Shown piece after piece: positions 39,660 through 49,915 of a stretch of DNA of 64,000 bases. A program made the position numbers and the translations under genes. Source of the stretch: Tolumonas osonensis. GTDB lineage: Bacteria > Pseudomonadota > Gammaproteobacteria > Enterobacterales > Aeromonadaceae. The stretch spans positions 62,001 to 126,000 of the forward strand of contig NZ_JACHGR010000006.1 of assembly GCF_014202415.1 (NCBI RefSeq), read 5' to 3'. Under the pieces are notes generated by a model that saw nothing but the letters and a program-made list of their open reading frames with translations, was not told the DNA's origin and searched no databases. Each line of letters starts with the position of its first letter. Within the stretch, counting starts at the first letter, position 1.

Positions 39660-40598
39660 ATGATAAAAAACAGGTTCTGGTGGCTGCTGCCATCCTCAAT
39701 GCCTTTATTGTTAAGTGGTTGTAATATGGCGTTGCTCGATCCTAAAGGAATTATCGGGATGGAGCAGAAATCGCTGATTCTGACTGCAACCTGGCTGATG
39801 CTGATTGTAGTGATCCCGGTCATTATTATGACTTTCCTTTTTGCCTGGAAATACCGGGCTTCCAACAAACATGCCACCTACCGCCCAAACTGGTCGCATT
39901 CCAATAAGATTGAATTCGTAGTCTGGACAATTCCGCTGATTATCATTCTGATATTGGGCACGATTACCTGGCGGACGACGCATTCTCTGGATCCGCGCAA
40001 TCCGATCCCTTCCGAGAACCGGCCGCTGGTCATCGAAGCGATTTCTCTCGACTGGAAATGGCTGTTCGTTTATCCGGAACAGGGCATCGCGACCGTGAAT
40101 GAAATCTATTTCCCGGCGAATGTCCCGGTTCAGTTCAAGGTGACATCCGGTTCGGTCATGAACTCGTTCTTTATCCCTCAGCTGGGCAGCCAGATTTACG
40201 CCATGGCGGGTATGCAGAATCAGGTGCACCTGATGGCCAGTGAAGAGGGCGCGTTTAAAGGCATGTCGGCCAACTACAGTGGTGCTGGCTTCTCGGGCAT
40301 GAAGTTTATGGCTTATGCCACTTCGCAGGACAAGTTTGCCGAGTGGGTCGCTAAGGTGAAACAGTCGCCAAACAGTCTGCAGTGGGCGGATTATGAAGCA
40401 CTGGCGAAACCGAGCGAACAGAATCCGGTGGCGTATTACGCCTCCGTGAAGCCGGATTTGTATCAGGACATCATTAATCAATTCATGGGTTCAGACATGA
40501 AGCATGCGCCAATGCACTCTGAAGAAATGAATAAAGAAATGGATCACGACATGGAGCAGGGTATGCACATGTCTTCACATTCCGGCGCCGGGGAATAA
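39660..40598 (+). CDS. cyoA: Cytochrome bo3 ubiquinol oxidase subunit II
   Basis: Subunit II of the proton-pumping ubiquinol oxidase. The 312-residue lipoprotein has a lipobox LLSGC (Cys20), two membrane helices and a periplasmic cupredoxin-like domain (about 120-230) without the CuA ligands, as expected for quinol oxidases. The C-terminal tail is rich in Met, His and Glu ([20 protein letters not shown]), perhaps binding metal. CGGAG precedes the ATG. First gene of cyoABCDE. The 195 bases upstream contain the repeated octamer TAGATCAT (39524 and 39544). Confidence 0.96.
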   Translation: MIKNRFWWLLPSSMPLLLSGCNMALLDPKGIIGMEQKSLILTATWLMLIVVIPVIIMTFLFAWKYRASNKHATYRPNWSHSNKIEFVVWTIPLIIILILGTITWRTTHSLDPRNPIPSENRPLVIEAISLDWKWLFVYPEQGIATVNEIYFPANVPVQFKVTSGSVMNSFFIPQLGSQIYAMAGMQNQVHLMASEEGAFKGMSANYSGAGFSGMKFMAYATSQDKFAEWVAKVKQSPNSLQWADYEALAKPSEQNPVAYYASVKPDLYQDIINQFMGSDMKHAPMHSEEMNKEMDHDMEQGMHMSSHSGAGE

Positions 40599-40601
40599 AC
40601 G

Positions 40602-42593
40602 ATGTTTGGAAAGTTAACGCTTGAAGCAATTCCGTATCATGAACCGATCATCATGGGGACACTGAGTGTTGTCGCCCTGATGGGGATCATGATTGTGGCC
40701 GCCATGACTTATTACAAAAAATGGGGCTGGCTGTGGACTGAATGGCTGACCTCGGTTGACCACAAGAAGATTGGCATCATGTACATCATCGTCGCCATGG
40801 TGATGTTACTGCGTGGCTTTGCGGATGCGATCATGATGCGTCTGCAACTGATGCTGGCTTCCGGAGGTTCTGAAGGCTTCCTGAATGCACATCATTACGA
40901 TCAGATTTTCACCGCACACGGTGTGATCATGATTTTCTTCATGGCCATGCCATTTATGGTGGGCCTGATGAATATTGTGGTGCCATTGCAGATTGGTGCG
41001 CGTGATGTGGCATTCCCATTCCTGAACTCGCTGAGCTTCTGGCTGTTTATTGTCGGCGTTGCGCTGATGAATATTTCGCTGGGGGTGGGTGAGTTTGCGC
41101 AGACTGGCTGGCTGGCCTATCCGCCATTATCCGGGCATCAGTATAGTCCCGGGGTCGGGGTCGATTACTGGATCTGGAGCTTGCAGATATCGGGCATCGG
41201 TACCTTGCTGACCGGGGTGAACTTCTTTGTAACCATCCTGAAAATGCGGGCTCCGGGCATGACACTGATGAAAATGCCGGTGTTTACCTGGACGGCGCTG
41301 TGTTCAAACGTGCTGATTATCGCGGCGTTCCCGATCCTGACGGTGACGATTGCGCTGCTGACACTGGATCGCTATCTCGGTACCCATTTCTTCACCAATG
41401 ATATGGGCGGTAACCAGATGATGTATGTGAACCTCATCTGGGCCTGGGGACATCCTGAGGTTTATATCCTGATCCTGCCGGCATTCGGTATCTTCTCCGA
41501 AGTGGTGGCGACTTTCTGTAAGAAGCGTCTGTTTGGTTATACCTCGCTGGTATGGGCTACCGCCGCGATCACGATCCTGTCGTTTATCGTCTGGTTGCAT
41601 CACTTCTTTACGATGGGCGCCGGCGCCAACGTCAATGCGTTCTTTGGGATTGCGACCATGATTATCTCGATCCCGACCGGGGTGAAAATATTCAACTGGC
41701 TGTTCACCATGTATCAGGGACGAGTCCAGTTCACAACGCCGATCCTCTGGACGCTGGGTTTCCTGGTGACATTCACGGTAGGGGGTATGACCGGGGTGTT
41801 GCTGGCGGTACCGGGCGCCAACTTCGTGCTGCATAACAGTCTGTTCCTGATCGCGCATTTCCATAACGTGATCATCGGTGGTGTTGTGTTCGGTTATCTG
41901 GCCGGATTCAACTACTGGTTCCCGAAAGCGATGGGTTTCAAGCTGAACGAGACGCTGGGCAAGGCTGCGTTCTGGTTCTGGATCACCGGGTTCTTTGGTG
42001 CCTTCCTGCCGCTGTACGCACTGGGTTTCATGGGCATGACCCGTCGTCTGAGTCAGGACATCAACCCGGAATACCACACTATGCTGATGATCGCGGTAGG
42101 TGGCGCGGTGCTGATCCTGATCGGTATTGGCTGCCAGTTGCTGCAGTTGGTGGTCAGTATCAAAGACCGTAACAAAAACCGTGATTTGACCGGTGACCCA
42201 TGGGGCGGACGTACTCTGGAATGGGCAACGTCATCGCCGCCGCCATTCTATAACTTTGCGGAAATTCCGGTTGTCTCTGAACGCGACGCATTCTGGGATA
42301 TGAAGGAAAAAGGGACCGCCTACCAGCGTCCGGCCAAATACAAAGAGATCCATATGCCGAAGAATACCGGCGCCGGGGTGATTATCAGCCTGTTCAGCCT
42401 GATCATGGGTTTTGCGTTGATCTGGTATATCTGGTGGCTGGCGGCAGTGGGTTTTGTCGGCGTGATTGCGACCTGGATTGCGTATTCGTTTAACAAGGAT
42501 GTCGACTACTACGTACCAATCGATGTCGTGAAAAAAACAGAAGATGAGCATTTTGCAAAAATGAAACAGGCAGAGGTGAAGCATGTCGGCTGA
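40602..42593 (+). CDS. cyoB: Cytochrome bo3 ubiquinol oxidase subunit I
   Basis: Catalytic subunit holding heme b, heme o3 and CuB. 663 residues, like E. coli CyoB, with 15 predicted membrane helices. [16 protein letters not shown] precedes the core. The low-spin heme His is in [11 protein letters not shown]; the CuB His and cross-linked Tyr are in [15 protein letters not shown]; the paired His are in [10 protein letters not shown] and the heme b/o3 His in FHNVIIGG. It overlaps cyoC by 11 bases and follows cyoA by 3. Confidence 0.98.
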   Translation: MFGKLTLEAIPYHEPIIMGTLSVVALMGIMIVAAMTYYKKWGWLWTEWLTSVDHKKIGIMYIIVAMVMLLRGFADAIMMRLQLMLASGGSEGFLNAHHYDQIFTAHGVIMIFFMAMPFMVGLMNIVVPLQIGARDVAFPFLNSLSFWLFIVGVALMNISLGVGEFAQTGWLAYPPLSGHQYSPGVGVDYWIWSLQISGIGTLLTGVNFFVTILKMRAPGMTLMKMPVFTWTALCSNVLIIAAFPILTVTIALLTLDRYLGTHFFTNDMGGNQMMYVNLIWAWGHPEVYILILPAFGIFSEVVATFCKKRLFGYTSLVWATAAITILSFIVWLHHFFTMGAGANVNAFFGIATMIISIPTGVKIFNWLFTMYQGRVQFTTPILWTLGFLVTFTVGGMTGVLLAVPGANFVLHNSLFLIAHFHNVIIGGVVFGYLAGFNYWFPKAMGFKLNETLGKAAFWFWITGFFGAFLPLYALGFMGMTRRLSQDINPEYHTMLMIAVGGAVLILIGIGCQLLQLVVSIKDRNKNRDLTGDPWGGRTLEWATSSPPPFYNFAEIPVVSERDAFWDMKEKGTAYQRPAKYKEIHMPKNTGAGVIISLFSLIMGFALIWYIWWLAAVGFVGVIATWIAYSFNKDVDYYVPIDVVKKTEDEHFAKMKQAEVKHVG

Positions 42594-43197
42594 AATTTTA
42601 CATAACCAGCCTGCACATGCGGCTGAACATGAACATCATGAGGCAGGCAGCAATTCCGTATTCGGATTCTGGATTTACCTGATGAGTGACTGCATTCTGT
42701 TTGCAACGATTTTTGCAACCTATGCAGTGCTTTCAACCAGTTTCGCCGGCGGTCCGACAGGCAAGGATATCTTTGAACTGCCGTATGTTCTGACGGAAAC
42801 CTTCTGCCTGCTGATCAGTAGTGTCACGTATGGCTTTGCCATGCTGGCCATGCATAAAGGCAATCAGAGCGGGGTGATCAAATGGCTTGCCGTGACCTTC
42901 CTCTTTGGTGCGGCTTTTATCGGGATGGAAATCAATGAGTTTTATCATCTGATTTCAGAAGGGTTTGGTCCGGATCGCAGTGCCTTCCTGTCCGCCTTCT
43001 TTGCGCTGGTCGGAACGCATGGTCTGCATGTGTTCTCCGGTCTGGTCTGGATGATTGTTCTGATGATACAGATTACACAGAATGGCCTGACTGCGACGAA
43101 TAATACCCGCCTGATGTGTCTGAGCCTGTTCTGGCACTTCCTGGATGTTGTCTGGATCTGTGTATTCACTGTGGTTTATCTGATGGGGGTGCTGTAA
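42583..43197 (+). CDS. cyoC: Cytochrome bo3 ubiquinol oxidase subunit III
   Basis: 204-residue membrane subunit with about five helices, matching E. coli CyoC. Starts within the end of cyoB and its stop codon overlaps the cyoD start (TAATG). Conserved blocks include [20 protein letters not shown] and [15 protein letters not shown]. The N-terminus is His-rich ([13 protein letters not shown]). Confidence 0.97.
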   Translation: MSAEILHNQPAHAAEHEHHEAGSNSVFGFWIYLMSDCILFATIFATYAVLSTSFAGGPTGKDIFELPYVLTETFCLLISSVTYGFAMLAMHKGNQSGVIKWLAVTFLFGAAFIGMEINEFYHLISEGFGPDRSAFLSAFFALVGTHGLHVFSGLVWMIVLMIQITQNGLTATNNTRLMCLSLFWHFLDVVWICVFTVVYLMGVL

Positions 43198-43526
43198 TGA
43201 GTCATAACACCAGTCATGGCGGCGCCAGCCACGGTAGCGTGAAGTCGTACACTACCGGATTTATTCTGTCAGTCATACTGACCGTGATTCCGTTCTGGAT
43301 AGTGATGGAGGGCGCGTTACCGCAATCAACGATTATTCTGGTGATTGCAGTCTTCGCGGTTGCGCAGATCCTGGTGCAGTTGGGTTATTTCCTGCATATG
43401 AACACCAAATCGGATGGCGGCTGGAATATGATCGCATTTGTTTTCACGGTGCTGATCATCGCTATCATTGTCGTAGGTTCACTGTGGATCATGTTCCACC
43501 TGAACCATAATATGATGGTTCAATAA
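43197..43526 (+). CDS. cyoD: Cytochrome bo3 ubiquinol oxidase subunit IV
   Basis: 109-residue subunit with three membrane helices ([50 protein letters not shown]), which stabilises the CuB site during assembly. The start is the ATG overlapping the cyoC stop; the frame extends further upstream inside cyoC but that part has no membrane or family features. [13 protein letters not shown] is conserved. Confidence 0.96.
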   Translation: MSHNTSHGGASHGSVKSYTTGFILSVILTVIPFWIVMEGALPQSTIILVIAVFAVAQILVQLGYFLHMNTKSDGGWNMIAFVFTVLIIAIIVVGSLWIMFHLNHNMMVQ

Positions 43527-43538
43527 AGAGCGGATAGC

Positions 43539-44429
43539 ATGATCAAGCAGTACCTGCTCGTCACAAAACCGGGGATCATTTTTGGTAATCTGATTTCCGT
43601 CATTGGTGGTTTTTTCCTGGCTTCCAAAGGAAGCCTGGATTTACCGTTATTTCTGGCTACGGTCACCGGCGTCTCGCTGGTGATCGCTTCCGGCTGCGCT
43701 TTTAACAATTACATCGATCGTGATATCGACTGCATCATGGAGCGCACTAAAAACCGGGTGCTGGTGAAAGGGTTGATTTCACCGGTGACGACGCTGGTGT
43801 ATGCGACGTTGCTTGGTATCGCCGGGTTTGGGTTGTTATGGATCATGACTAACCCGCTGGCGACAGCGCTCGCAGTGATGGGCTTTGTCGTTTACGTCGG
43901 TCTGTATAGCCTGTGGCTGAAGCGCACCTCCGTGTATGGCACGCTGGTGGGCAGCCTTTCCGGGGCGGCACCGCCGGTCATTGGCTATTGCGCGGTCAGC
44001 AATCAGTTTGATATTGCTGCATTTCTGCTGCTGCTGATTTTCAGTCTCTGGCAGATGCCGCACTCCTATGCGATTGCGATATTCCGCTTCAAGGATTACC
44101 AGTCGGCATCCATTCCGGTGTTGCCGGTGAAACACGGTATCTCTGTGACTAAAAGCCATATCCTGTGGTATGTGCTGGCGTTTGCGGTGGCAACCCTGAT
44201 GTTAACGCTGAGCGGTTATGCGGGTTACAGCTATTTTGCGGTGGCGATGCTGATTGGTATCGGCTGGTCGGCGATGGCTTTGGCCGGATTTAAGGCGGTG
44301 GATGATCGCGTGTGGGCGAAAAAGCTGTTCATCTTCTCCATCATTGCCATTACGTCACTGAGTGTCATGATGTCGGTTGATTTTGCCTCGCCGGATCCCA
44401 CTCAATTTCTGACCTCTCTTGGTTTCTGA
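43539..44429 (+). CDS. cyoE: Protoheme IX farnesyltransferase
   Basis: Makes heme O from protoheme for the bo3 oxidase. 296-residue UbiA-family enzyme with about nine helices and the two Asp-rich motifs: [18 protein letters not shown] and, later, [20 protein letters not shown]. Last oxidase gene, 12 bases after cyoD. Downstream is yajR, as in E. coli. Confidence 0.97.
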   Translation: MIKQYLLVTKPGIIFGNLISVIGGFFLASKGSLDLPLFLATVTGVSLVIASGCAFNNYIDRDIDCIMERTKNRVLVKGLISPVTTLVYATLLGIAGFGLLWIMTNPLATALAVMGFVVYVGLYSLWLKRTSVYGTLVGSLSGAAPPVIGYCAVSNQFDIAAFLLLLIFSLWQMPHSYAIAIFRFKDYQSASIPVLPVKHGISVTKSHILWYVLAFAVATLMLTLSGYAGYSYFAVAMLIGIGWSAMALAGFKAVDDRVWAKKLFIFSIIAITSLSVMMSVDFASPDPTQFLTSLGF

Positions 44430-44466
44430 CGGCTCTTGGTCTTTGACGTAATGGGAATAAGCTGAC

Positions 44467-45837
44467 ATGCATGATAACCGGATGACGGCGACAGAACGCC
44501 GTGCCACCTTTGGTTTGGGCGCTGTGTTCGCATTGCGCATGTTTGGCATGTTTATGGTGCTGCCGGTGCTGACGACCTATGGCATGGCGCTGCACGGAGC
44601 CAGCGAGTCGCTGATTGGTCTGGCTATCGGCATCTACGGCCTGATGCAGGCACTATTTCAGATCCCGGTTGGCTTATTGTCGGATAAGTTTGGTCGTTTC
44701 CCGCTGATTATTGGTGGTCTGCTGCTTTTCCTGCTGGGAAGTGTAGTGGCGGCCTGTGCCGATTCCATCTGGGGCATCATTATCGGTCGTGCCTTACAGG
44801 GAGCAGGGGCGATCTCAGCCGCAGTGATGGCGCTGTTGTCTGATCTGACCCGCGAGCAGCATCGCACCAAAGCGATGGCCTTTATCGGGGTCAGTATCGG
44901 TATTACCTTCGCGGTTGCGATGGTACTGGGGCCGGTGATCACGCATGCTTTGGGGTTGTCAGCATTATTCTGGGGAACTGCAGTGTTGTCCGGGTTGGCG
45001 ATTATCACGACGCTGTTTTTCATTCCTAAACCACAGCAGCATGTGCTGAATCGTGAATCGGCTTTTGTCAGCGGTAATTTAAAAACTGTCATCATGGAAC
45101 GGGAATTACTGAAACTGAATTTCAGTATTTTTGCGCTGCATGCATTGCTGATGGCCAGTTTTGTGGCGCTACCGGTCGCCATGGAACAAGCAGGTTTTCC
45201 GCGTCAACAGCAGTGGCAGGTGTATCTGGTCACCATGCTGGTGTCATTTGTCGCGGTGATTCCTTTTATTATTTATGCCGAGAAATACCGCCGCATTAAA
45301 CGCGTGTTTATCAGCTGTGTGGTCCTTTTTCTGCTTGCGGAAGCAGTGCTGTTTTTCGCAAATCTGAAGCTGTGGATGGTTTTCATTGGCATTCAGCTGT
45401 TCTTTATCGGCTTTAATGTGCTGGAAGCCTTATTGCCATCGCTGGTGAGTAAAGTAGCGCCGGCGGGTTATAAAGGCACCGCGATGGGGCTTTATTCCAC
45501 CAGTCAGTTCCTGGGCGTTGCCGTCGGTGGCTCATTGGGCGGCTGGTTATTACAGCTGAACGGCACCGCTCTGGTGTTCTTTGCCGGCATAGTCATCGTT
45601 ACGTTGTGGTTGCTGGTCAGCCTGACCATGCGGCAGCCGCCCTATGTCAGCAGTCTGCGGATCGTATTACCGGATTCAGCAAAACAGCAATATTCCTTGC
45701 TCGCTGAGAATATCAAAGCCCAGCCTGGTGTGGCCGATGTGGTGCTGGTCTGGGAAGAGATGGCTGCTTACGTGAAGGTGGATACCAAACAAACGTCCCG
45801 GCGTGATCTGGAACAGATTGTGGCGGCCGGCAGCTAG
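44467..45837 (+). CDS. yajR: MFS transporter YajR
   Basis: 456-residue member of the drug/H+ antiporter-1 family with 12 membrane helices and a C-terminal soluble YAM domain (about 385-456; PYVSSLRIVLPDSAKQQ onward). Motif A between helices 2 and 3 reads GLLSDKFGRFPLIIGG. Strong resemblance to E. coli YajR in the N-terminus (TERRATFGLGAVFALRMFGM) and the same location after cyoE. The physiological substrate is unknown. No ribosome site is obvious. Confidence 0.94.
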   Translation: MHDNRMTATERRATFGLGAVFALRMFGMFMVLPVLTTYGMALHGASESLIGLAIGIYGLMQALFQIPVGLLSDKFGRFPLIIGGLLLFLLGSVVAACADSIWGIIIGRALQGAGAISAAVMALLSDLTREQHRTKAMAFIGVSIGITFAVAMVLGPVITHALGLSALFWGTAVLSGLAIITTLFFIPKPQQHVLNRESAFVSGNLKTVIMERELLKLNFSIFALHALLMASFVALPVAMEQAGFPRQQQWQVYLVTMLVSFVAVIPFIIYAEKYRRIKRVFISCVVLFLLAEAVLFFANLKLWMVFIGIQLFFIGFNVLEALLPSLVSKVAPAGYKGTAMGLYSTSQFLGVAVGGSLGGWLLQLNGTALVFFAGIVIVTLWLLVSLTMRQPPYVSSLRIVLPDSAKQQYSLLAENIKAQPGVADVVLVWEEMAAYVKVDTKQTSRRDLEQIVAAGS

Positions 45838-45915
45838 GTATTTTTATCCCTTGCTGGTAGTTTAATCCGCTGCATTCACTTATTCCGCCTTCATATCTTA
45901 TCAGGAGTTTGCAGT

Positions 45916-46734
45916 ATGACCCGGCATTTAAATAAAGACACCGTCGTTTGTATGTCACTGGCGGCGCGCCCGAGCAACTTTGGCACCCGTTTTCATAATT
46001 TCTTATATGACGCGTTAGATCTCGATTATCTCTATAAAGCATTTACGACTACAGATCTGGCAGGGGCGATTGGCGGTATCCGTGCCTTAGGTATCCGTGG
46101 TTGCGCGATCTCGATGCCTTTCAAGGAAGCTTGTATCCCGATGGTGGATGAGATGGACCCTTCCGCCAAAGCCATTGATTCGGTGAATACCATCGTGAAC
46201 ACCAATGGTTATCTGAAAGCCTATAACACGGATTATATTGCGATTGCCAAATTGCTGGCGGAACATCAGGTTTCCAATCAGCTGACCTTCGCCCTGCGCG
46301 GTAGTGGTGGCATGGCCAAAGCGGTGGCCTGTGCCCTGAAAGATGCCGGTTTTAAAAAGGGTGTTATTGTGGCCCGGAATGAGGAAGCCGGAAAGCATCT
46401 GGCCGGATTGTACGGTTTTGAGTGGGCGGCGGAGATGGATGGCATTCAGGTCGATCTGCTGATCAACGTTACCCCGATTGGCATGGCGGGTGGTGCAGAG
46501 GCTGAAACACTGGCTTTTGCCGAAGAGGCTATTAATGCTGCTCAGGTTGTTTTTGATGTGGTCGCACTGCCGCCGGAAACACCTTTGATTCGTTATGCCA
46601 GAGCGCAGGGGAAAAAGGTGATCACCGGTGCGGAAGTATTTGCCATTCAGGCGGTAGAACAGTTCGTGCTTTATACCGGCATTCGCCCGGATGATGAACT
46701 GTTTCAGCAGGCGGCGAAATACGCCCGGGGATAA
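45916..46734 (+). CDS. Shikimate 5-dehydrogenase-like protein (HI0607 type)
   Basis: 272-residue AroE-fold protein. The catalytic Lys (SMPFKEACIP) and Asp (AYNTDYIAIAK) positions are kept, and the dinucleotide loop reads GSGGMAKAVA. The usual two-serine shikimate site near the N-terminus is altered (ARPSNFGTRFHN) and the NADP phosphate-binding NRT motif is VARNEEAG. It therefore resembles the HI0607/SDH-like subfamily of Haemophilus, which has low shikimate activity, rather than true AroE. CAGGAG precedes the ATG. Real substrate unknown. Confidence 0.85.
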   Translation: MTRHLNKDTVVCMSLAARPSNFGTRFHNFLYDALDLDYLYKAFTTTDLAGAIGGIRALGIRGCAISMPFKEACIPMVDEMDPSAKAIDSVNTIVNTNGYLKAYNTDYIAIAKLLAEHQVSNQLTFALRGSGGMAKAVACALKDAGFKKGVIVARNEEAGKHLAGLYGFEWAAEMDGIQVDLLINVTPIGMAGGAEAETLAFAEEAINAAQVVFDVVALPPETPLIRYARAQGKKVITGAEVFAIQAVEQFVLYTGIRPDDELFQQAAKYARG

Positions 46735-46762
46735 TCAGGAAGGCTACCTTATCATTTGATGT

Positions 46763-49126
46763 TCAGTCTTCTCTGGCGGTCGATAATGAAGGGGCAAAGC
46801 AGATATGTTTTTCTTTATCTGCTTTGGCACTATACATGGCGCTGTCGGCACTCTGAATAATGGTCTCAACAGTTTCTCCATTATCCGGATAGGTCGCAAT
46901 GCCAATACTGGCCGAAACCGTCAGCGGCGTTTCAATATCGCTGATCTGACAGGGAGCCTGTATTTCCTCTCGGATTTTGATTGCCAGCCTCTCCAGGTGA
47001 GCGACATCAGTGAATTCCGGCAACAGGATCACGAACTCATCGCCACCCTGACGACAGACGGTATCAGACTCACGAACCATGCTGAGCAGCCGTTGTGCCA
47101 CCATCTTCAAGATGATATCGCCCACATTATGTCCGTATAGATCATTGATCGGTTTGAACCGATCCAGATCGATATAGAAAATGGCCAGGCGCCGTTTATA
47201 ACGCCGGGCAAGAGTCAGTGCATGGGTGGCATGTTCAACTAATGCTAACCGGTTGGGTAGACCCGTCAGATAATCATGATGCGCCAGATACTGGATACGG
47301 CTTGCTGCTTGCCAGCGTTCGGTGATATCAAGAAACATCCCGACATAATTGACCACATTACCTTTTTTATCGGATACCTGGCTGATAGAAAGCAATTCCG
47401 GCAGCAACTGGCCGTCTTTGCGCCGGTTCACCAGTTCACCTTCCCAACGGCCATGTTGTTGTATGGATGCCCACATGGACTGATAAAAAGTCTCATCCTG
47501 CTGACCGGAAGATAATATGTGTGGATTCTGATACAGAATGTCTTCCAGCGAATAACCGGTGAGCCGGGTAAAGGCCGGATTGACGGCAATAATGCGTTTG
47601 TCCGCATCGGTCACCAGGATCCCGCCGGGACTGGCATCCAGCACTGTGCTGGCCAGTTGCATGGCGGCTTCATTTTTTCTGCGTTCGGTGATGTCTTCCA
47701 GTACGATCACAATGCCGCTGATATCACCGTTTTTACCCCGGAATGGCTGCCCGCTGACAAGAATGAGTAAATCGGAACCATCACTGCGTCGGCAGCGTTG
47801 TTCCAGAACAAACGAATCTGTTTCTTTATGCAGTAATTTTGCTACTGCCTGCTTCAGTTCCGTCTGCTGCTGTTCGGTGAGTAGCTGATAAACATAGCAT
47901 CCCGGTAAACCGTCATAAGGCTGCCGGTACAGTTCGGCTACCCGCTGGTTGGTATAGATAATCTTCCCGGTATTACTCATGAGTAATACCGCGACGGAGG
48001 AGCTGTCATAGACGGCCCGCAATAACGCCTCCTGTTTGGCCAGAGCAAGATTGGCTTGCTCTGCGTCCAGTAATGCCCGGGCCACCCGAAGGTGCGAACT
48101 GACCATGACATAGCTGAGAAAGGCGGAAAACAGACTTAGAATGATACCGGCGATCAGAACAATCGTGCTGCTCTTTTCTTCCATGCTACCAGCCAGGTAA
48201 GCCGGCAACGGCTTGATCTGCAATGTCCAGTCTGCCCTCAGAATTTCCGCAGTTCTGAGCATTTCATTTCCGTCGGCATCAAAGAGACCTGACGGGTAGG
48301 TATCCATCACCATTTGTTGTAAATCAGGGTGTTTGCCCGAATACAGACGGAGTGCGATCTGGTGTGAAAAATCGGAATCAGCCTGCTGCAGATGGTGTAT
48401 CAGCAGCGCGTCAAACCGGATTGCGGCAGAAACCCAGCCTTTTAATGCGGCCCGGCGTTGTTCAACCGTCGAGACAGGCAGATTGTTTTGATAAACCGGG
48501 CTGAACAGAAACACATCCGGCACAGGGTGATGTGTTGTTTCCTCCCGGGCGGGGAGCTTACCGGTCATTACGACGCTGGCTGAATCGCGGGCCTGGCTGG
48601 CGGCCTGCATCTTCAATGGTTCGGCCAGTATGTCATCTCCCATCAGTTGCACATACTGTGCATCGGGTGATGCGATATAGACCATCGGCGAATAGTGTTC
48701 CCGCATACCGGTAGGGGTAATGTCATAATCCGGAAAGCCCTCCGCTCTGACCGCGGCAATATGGGATTGTTTTCCGGCGTCCGGGATATAGTCGCTATAA
48801 CCGATCATCTGAATTCCCGGATTATAGACAGGGAGGTTCAACTGCTGGATATAACGCATAAATTCGTCGCGGGAGACCTGATCACTGCTGGCAAACAGAC
48901 CGGTAACGCCTTGCAGGATACCGCCGTTATAGGAAAGACGTCGTTCCAGATCGGTGATCAGTTCATCGCTTCTGATATTGAGCTCAGCAAGTGCCTTACC
49001 GGTTTCCTGCTGACGGATATCGGCAACTTCAATCCATGTCAGAAGTAATCCCAGTATCAAAACCAGACCGGGGGCAAGCATATAAATCCGGCGTCTGCTG
49101 ACTAGATTCAGTCCCTGATAAGGCAA
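46763..49126 (-). CDS. CHASE-PAS-PAS diguanylate cyclase
   Basis: 787-residue inner-membrane sensor. Membrane helix 1 (about 15-33), a periplasmic CHASE domain (about 70-290), membrane helix 2 (about 325-345), two PAS domains (about 370-490 and 495-610), and a GGDEF domain (about 620-780). The active-site loop GGDEF is intact at residues 694-698 and an RESD inhibition site lies five residues before it, so it should make cyclic di-GMP and be product-inhibited. There is no EAL domain. It is convergent with the AroE-like gene. The CHASE ligand is unknown. Confidence 0.92.
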   Translation of the reverse strand: MPYQGLNLVSRRRIYMLAPGLVLILGLLLTWIEVADIRQQETGKALAELNIRSDELITDLERRLSYNGGILQGVTGLFASSDQVSRDEFMRYIQQLNLPVYNPGIQMIGYSDYIPDAGKQSHIAAVRAEGFPDYDITPTGMREHYSPMVYIASPDAQYVQLMGDDILAEPLKMQAASQARDSASVVMTGKLPAREETTHHPVPDVFLFSPVYQNNLPVSTVEQRRAALKGWVSAAIRFDALLIHHLQQADSDFSHQIALRLYSGKHPDLQQMVMDTYPSGLFDADGNEMLRTAEILRADWTLQIKPLPAYLAGSMEEKSSTIVLIAGIILSLFSAFLSYVMVSSHLRVARALLDAEQANLALAKQEALLRAVYDSSSVAVLLMSNTGKIIYTNQRVAELYRQPYDGLPGCYVYQLLTEQQQTELKQAVAKLLHKETDSFVLEQRCRRSDGSDLLILVSGQPFRGKNGDISGIVIVLEDITERRKNEAAMQLASTVLDASPGGILVTDADKRIIAVNPAFTRLTGYSLEDILYQNPHILSSGQQDETFYQSMWASIQQHGRWEGELVNRRKDGQLLPELLSISQVSDKKGNVVNYVGMFLDITERWQAASRIQYLAHHDYLTGLPNRLALVEHATHALTLARRYKRRLAIFYIDLDRFKPINDLYGHNVGDIILKMVAQRLLSMVRESDTVCRQGGDEFVILLPEFTDVAHLERLAIKIREEIQAPCQISDIETPLTVSASIGIATYPDNGETVETIIQSADSAMYSAKADKEKHICFAPSLSTARED

Positions 49127-49210
49127 TTAAGCTACCTACCTTGCTCGTGTGTACCTGCGATCTCCCTGATTAAAAGTATAGCGTTGATAATGTAAGCACC
49201 GGGTCTGATC

Positions 49211-49771
49211 TCAGGCAGAAGGATAACAAATCAGATTGTGAAAACTGACCGGTTGTTCCGTTCTGTTGCGGTAGCCATGAGCCCCGGAAGCATCAAAGCG
49301 GATGGCATCACCGGCGGCCAGCTGATGCCATTGGTCGTCACTCATGATCTCCAGTGTACCGTCCAGCGGGATCACATATTCAGTGACCCCGCGGGCATGA
49401 GCGGCTGAAAGATATTCAATACCGGCTGGCAGCGTGATCTGGAGTAATTCAAATCCGGATTGTGGATCAAACGGAATGATGGCTTTCGCGGTGATGTCGT
49501 TCTGATGCTGGTGCTGTATCCCGGCTGAAGCATGGCTGCGCCAAATATCCTCGGTCTGGGCTGAGGGTTCCAGAAATGTCGAGAAAGAGGTTTCAAATCC
49601 GGTCGCAATTTTCCAGAGCGTGGCGACGGTCGGACTGGATTCGCCGCGTTCAATCTGCCCGAGCATAGCTTTACTGACACCGGTGGCCGCCGCGGTTTTA
49701 TCCAGGCTCCAGCCCCGTTGTTTACGTAATTGCTGAAGCGTCGCTGCGATGTGGCGGGTTAAGTCTTGCAT
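49211..49771 (-). CDS. XRE-cupin transcriptional regulator
   Basis: 186-residue regulator with an N-terminal XRE helix-turn-helix (about 7-62; LDKTAAATGVSKAMLGQIER) and a C-terminal cupin sensor (about 100-180). Related to E. coli YdcN (SutR), which is also divergent from a BenE-type gene (ydcO). Two 20-bp palindromes between the two genes are likely operators, so the protein probably controls the transporter and itself. The ligand is unknown. Confidence 0.88.
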   Translation of the reverse strand: MQDLTRHIAATLQQLRKQRGWSLDKTAAATGVSKAMLGQIERGESSPTVATLWKIATGFETSFSTFLEPSAQTEDIWRSHASAGIQHQHQNDITAKAIIPFDPQSGFELLQITLPAGIEYLSAAHARGVTEYVIPLDGTLEIMSDDQWHQLAAGDAIRFDASGAHGYRNRTEQPVSFHNLICYPSA

Positions 49772-49791
49772 ATCCGATCCTGTCTTTTTGT

Positions 49792-49811
49792 TTGTGCGTT
49801 ATAGCGCACAA
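49792..49811. promoter_or_regulatory. Palindrome 1 of the XRE/BenE intergenic region
   Basis: TTGTGCGTTATAGCGCACAA is a 20-bp palindrome with one mismatched pair, 20 bases before the regulator's start. It shares TTG-N-GCGTTATA-N-CG-N3-CAA with palindrome 2. Confidence 0.7.
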
Positions 49812-49828
49812 GGTGCGAGCATGGTACT

Positions 49829-49848
49829 TTGAGCGTTATAACGTTCAA
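49829..49848. promoter_or_regulatory. Palindrome 2 of the XRE/BenE intergenic region
   Basis: TTGAGCGTTATAACGTTCAA is a 20-bp palindrome with one mismatched pair, 67 bases before the transporter's start codon. Its centre is 37 bp from that of palindrome 1. The shared sequence points to one DNA-binding protein, most simply the XRE-cupin regulator. Confidence 0.7.
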
Positions 49849-49915
49849 GGATAGGTGCTGGCGAATGCGTCAGCAACGTTTTGTTCTGTGGGATCTCAGT
49901 AAAAAGGATGTAACC

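Noticed and set aside
41304-42077. 257-codon minus-strand frame inside cyoB
   Set aside because: Antisense to a conserved oxidase subunit; composition (Arg, His, Gln) is that of a shadow frame.
46735-46762. Terminator between the AroE-like gene and the GGDEF gene
   Set aside because: The 28-base convergent gap has no stem with a T run.
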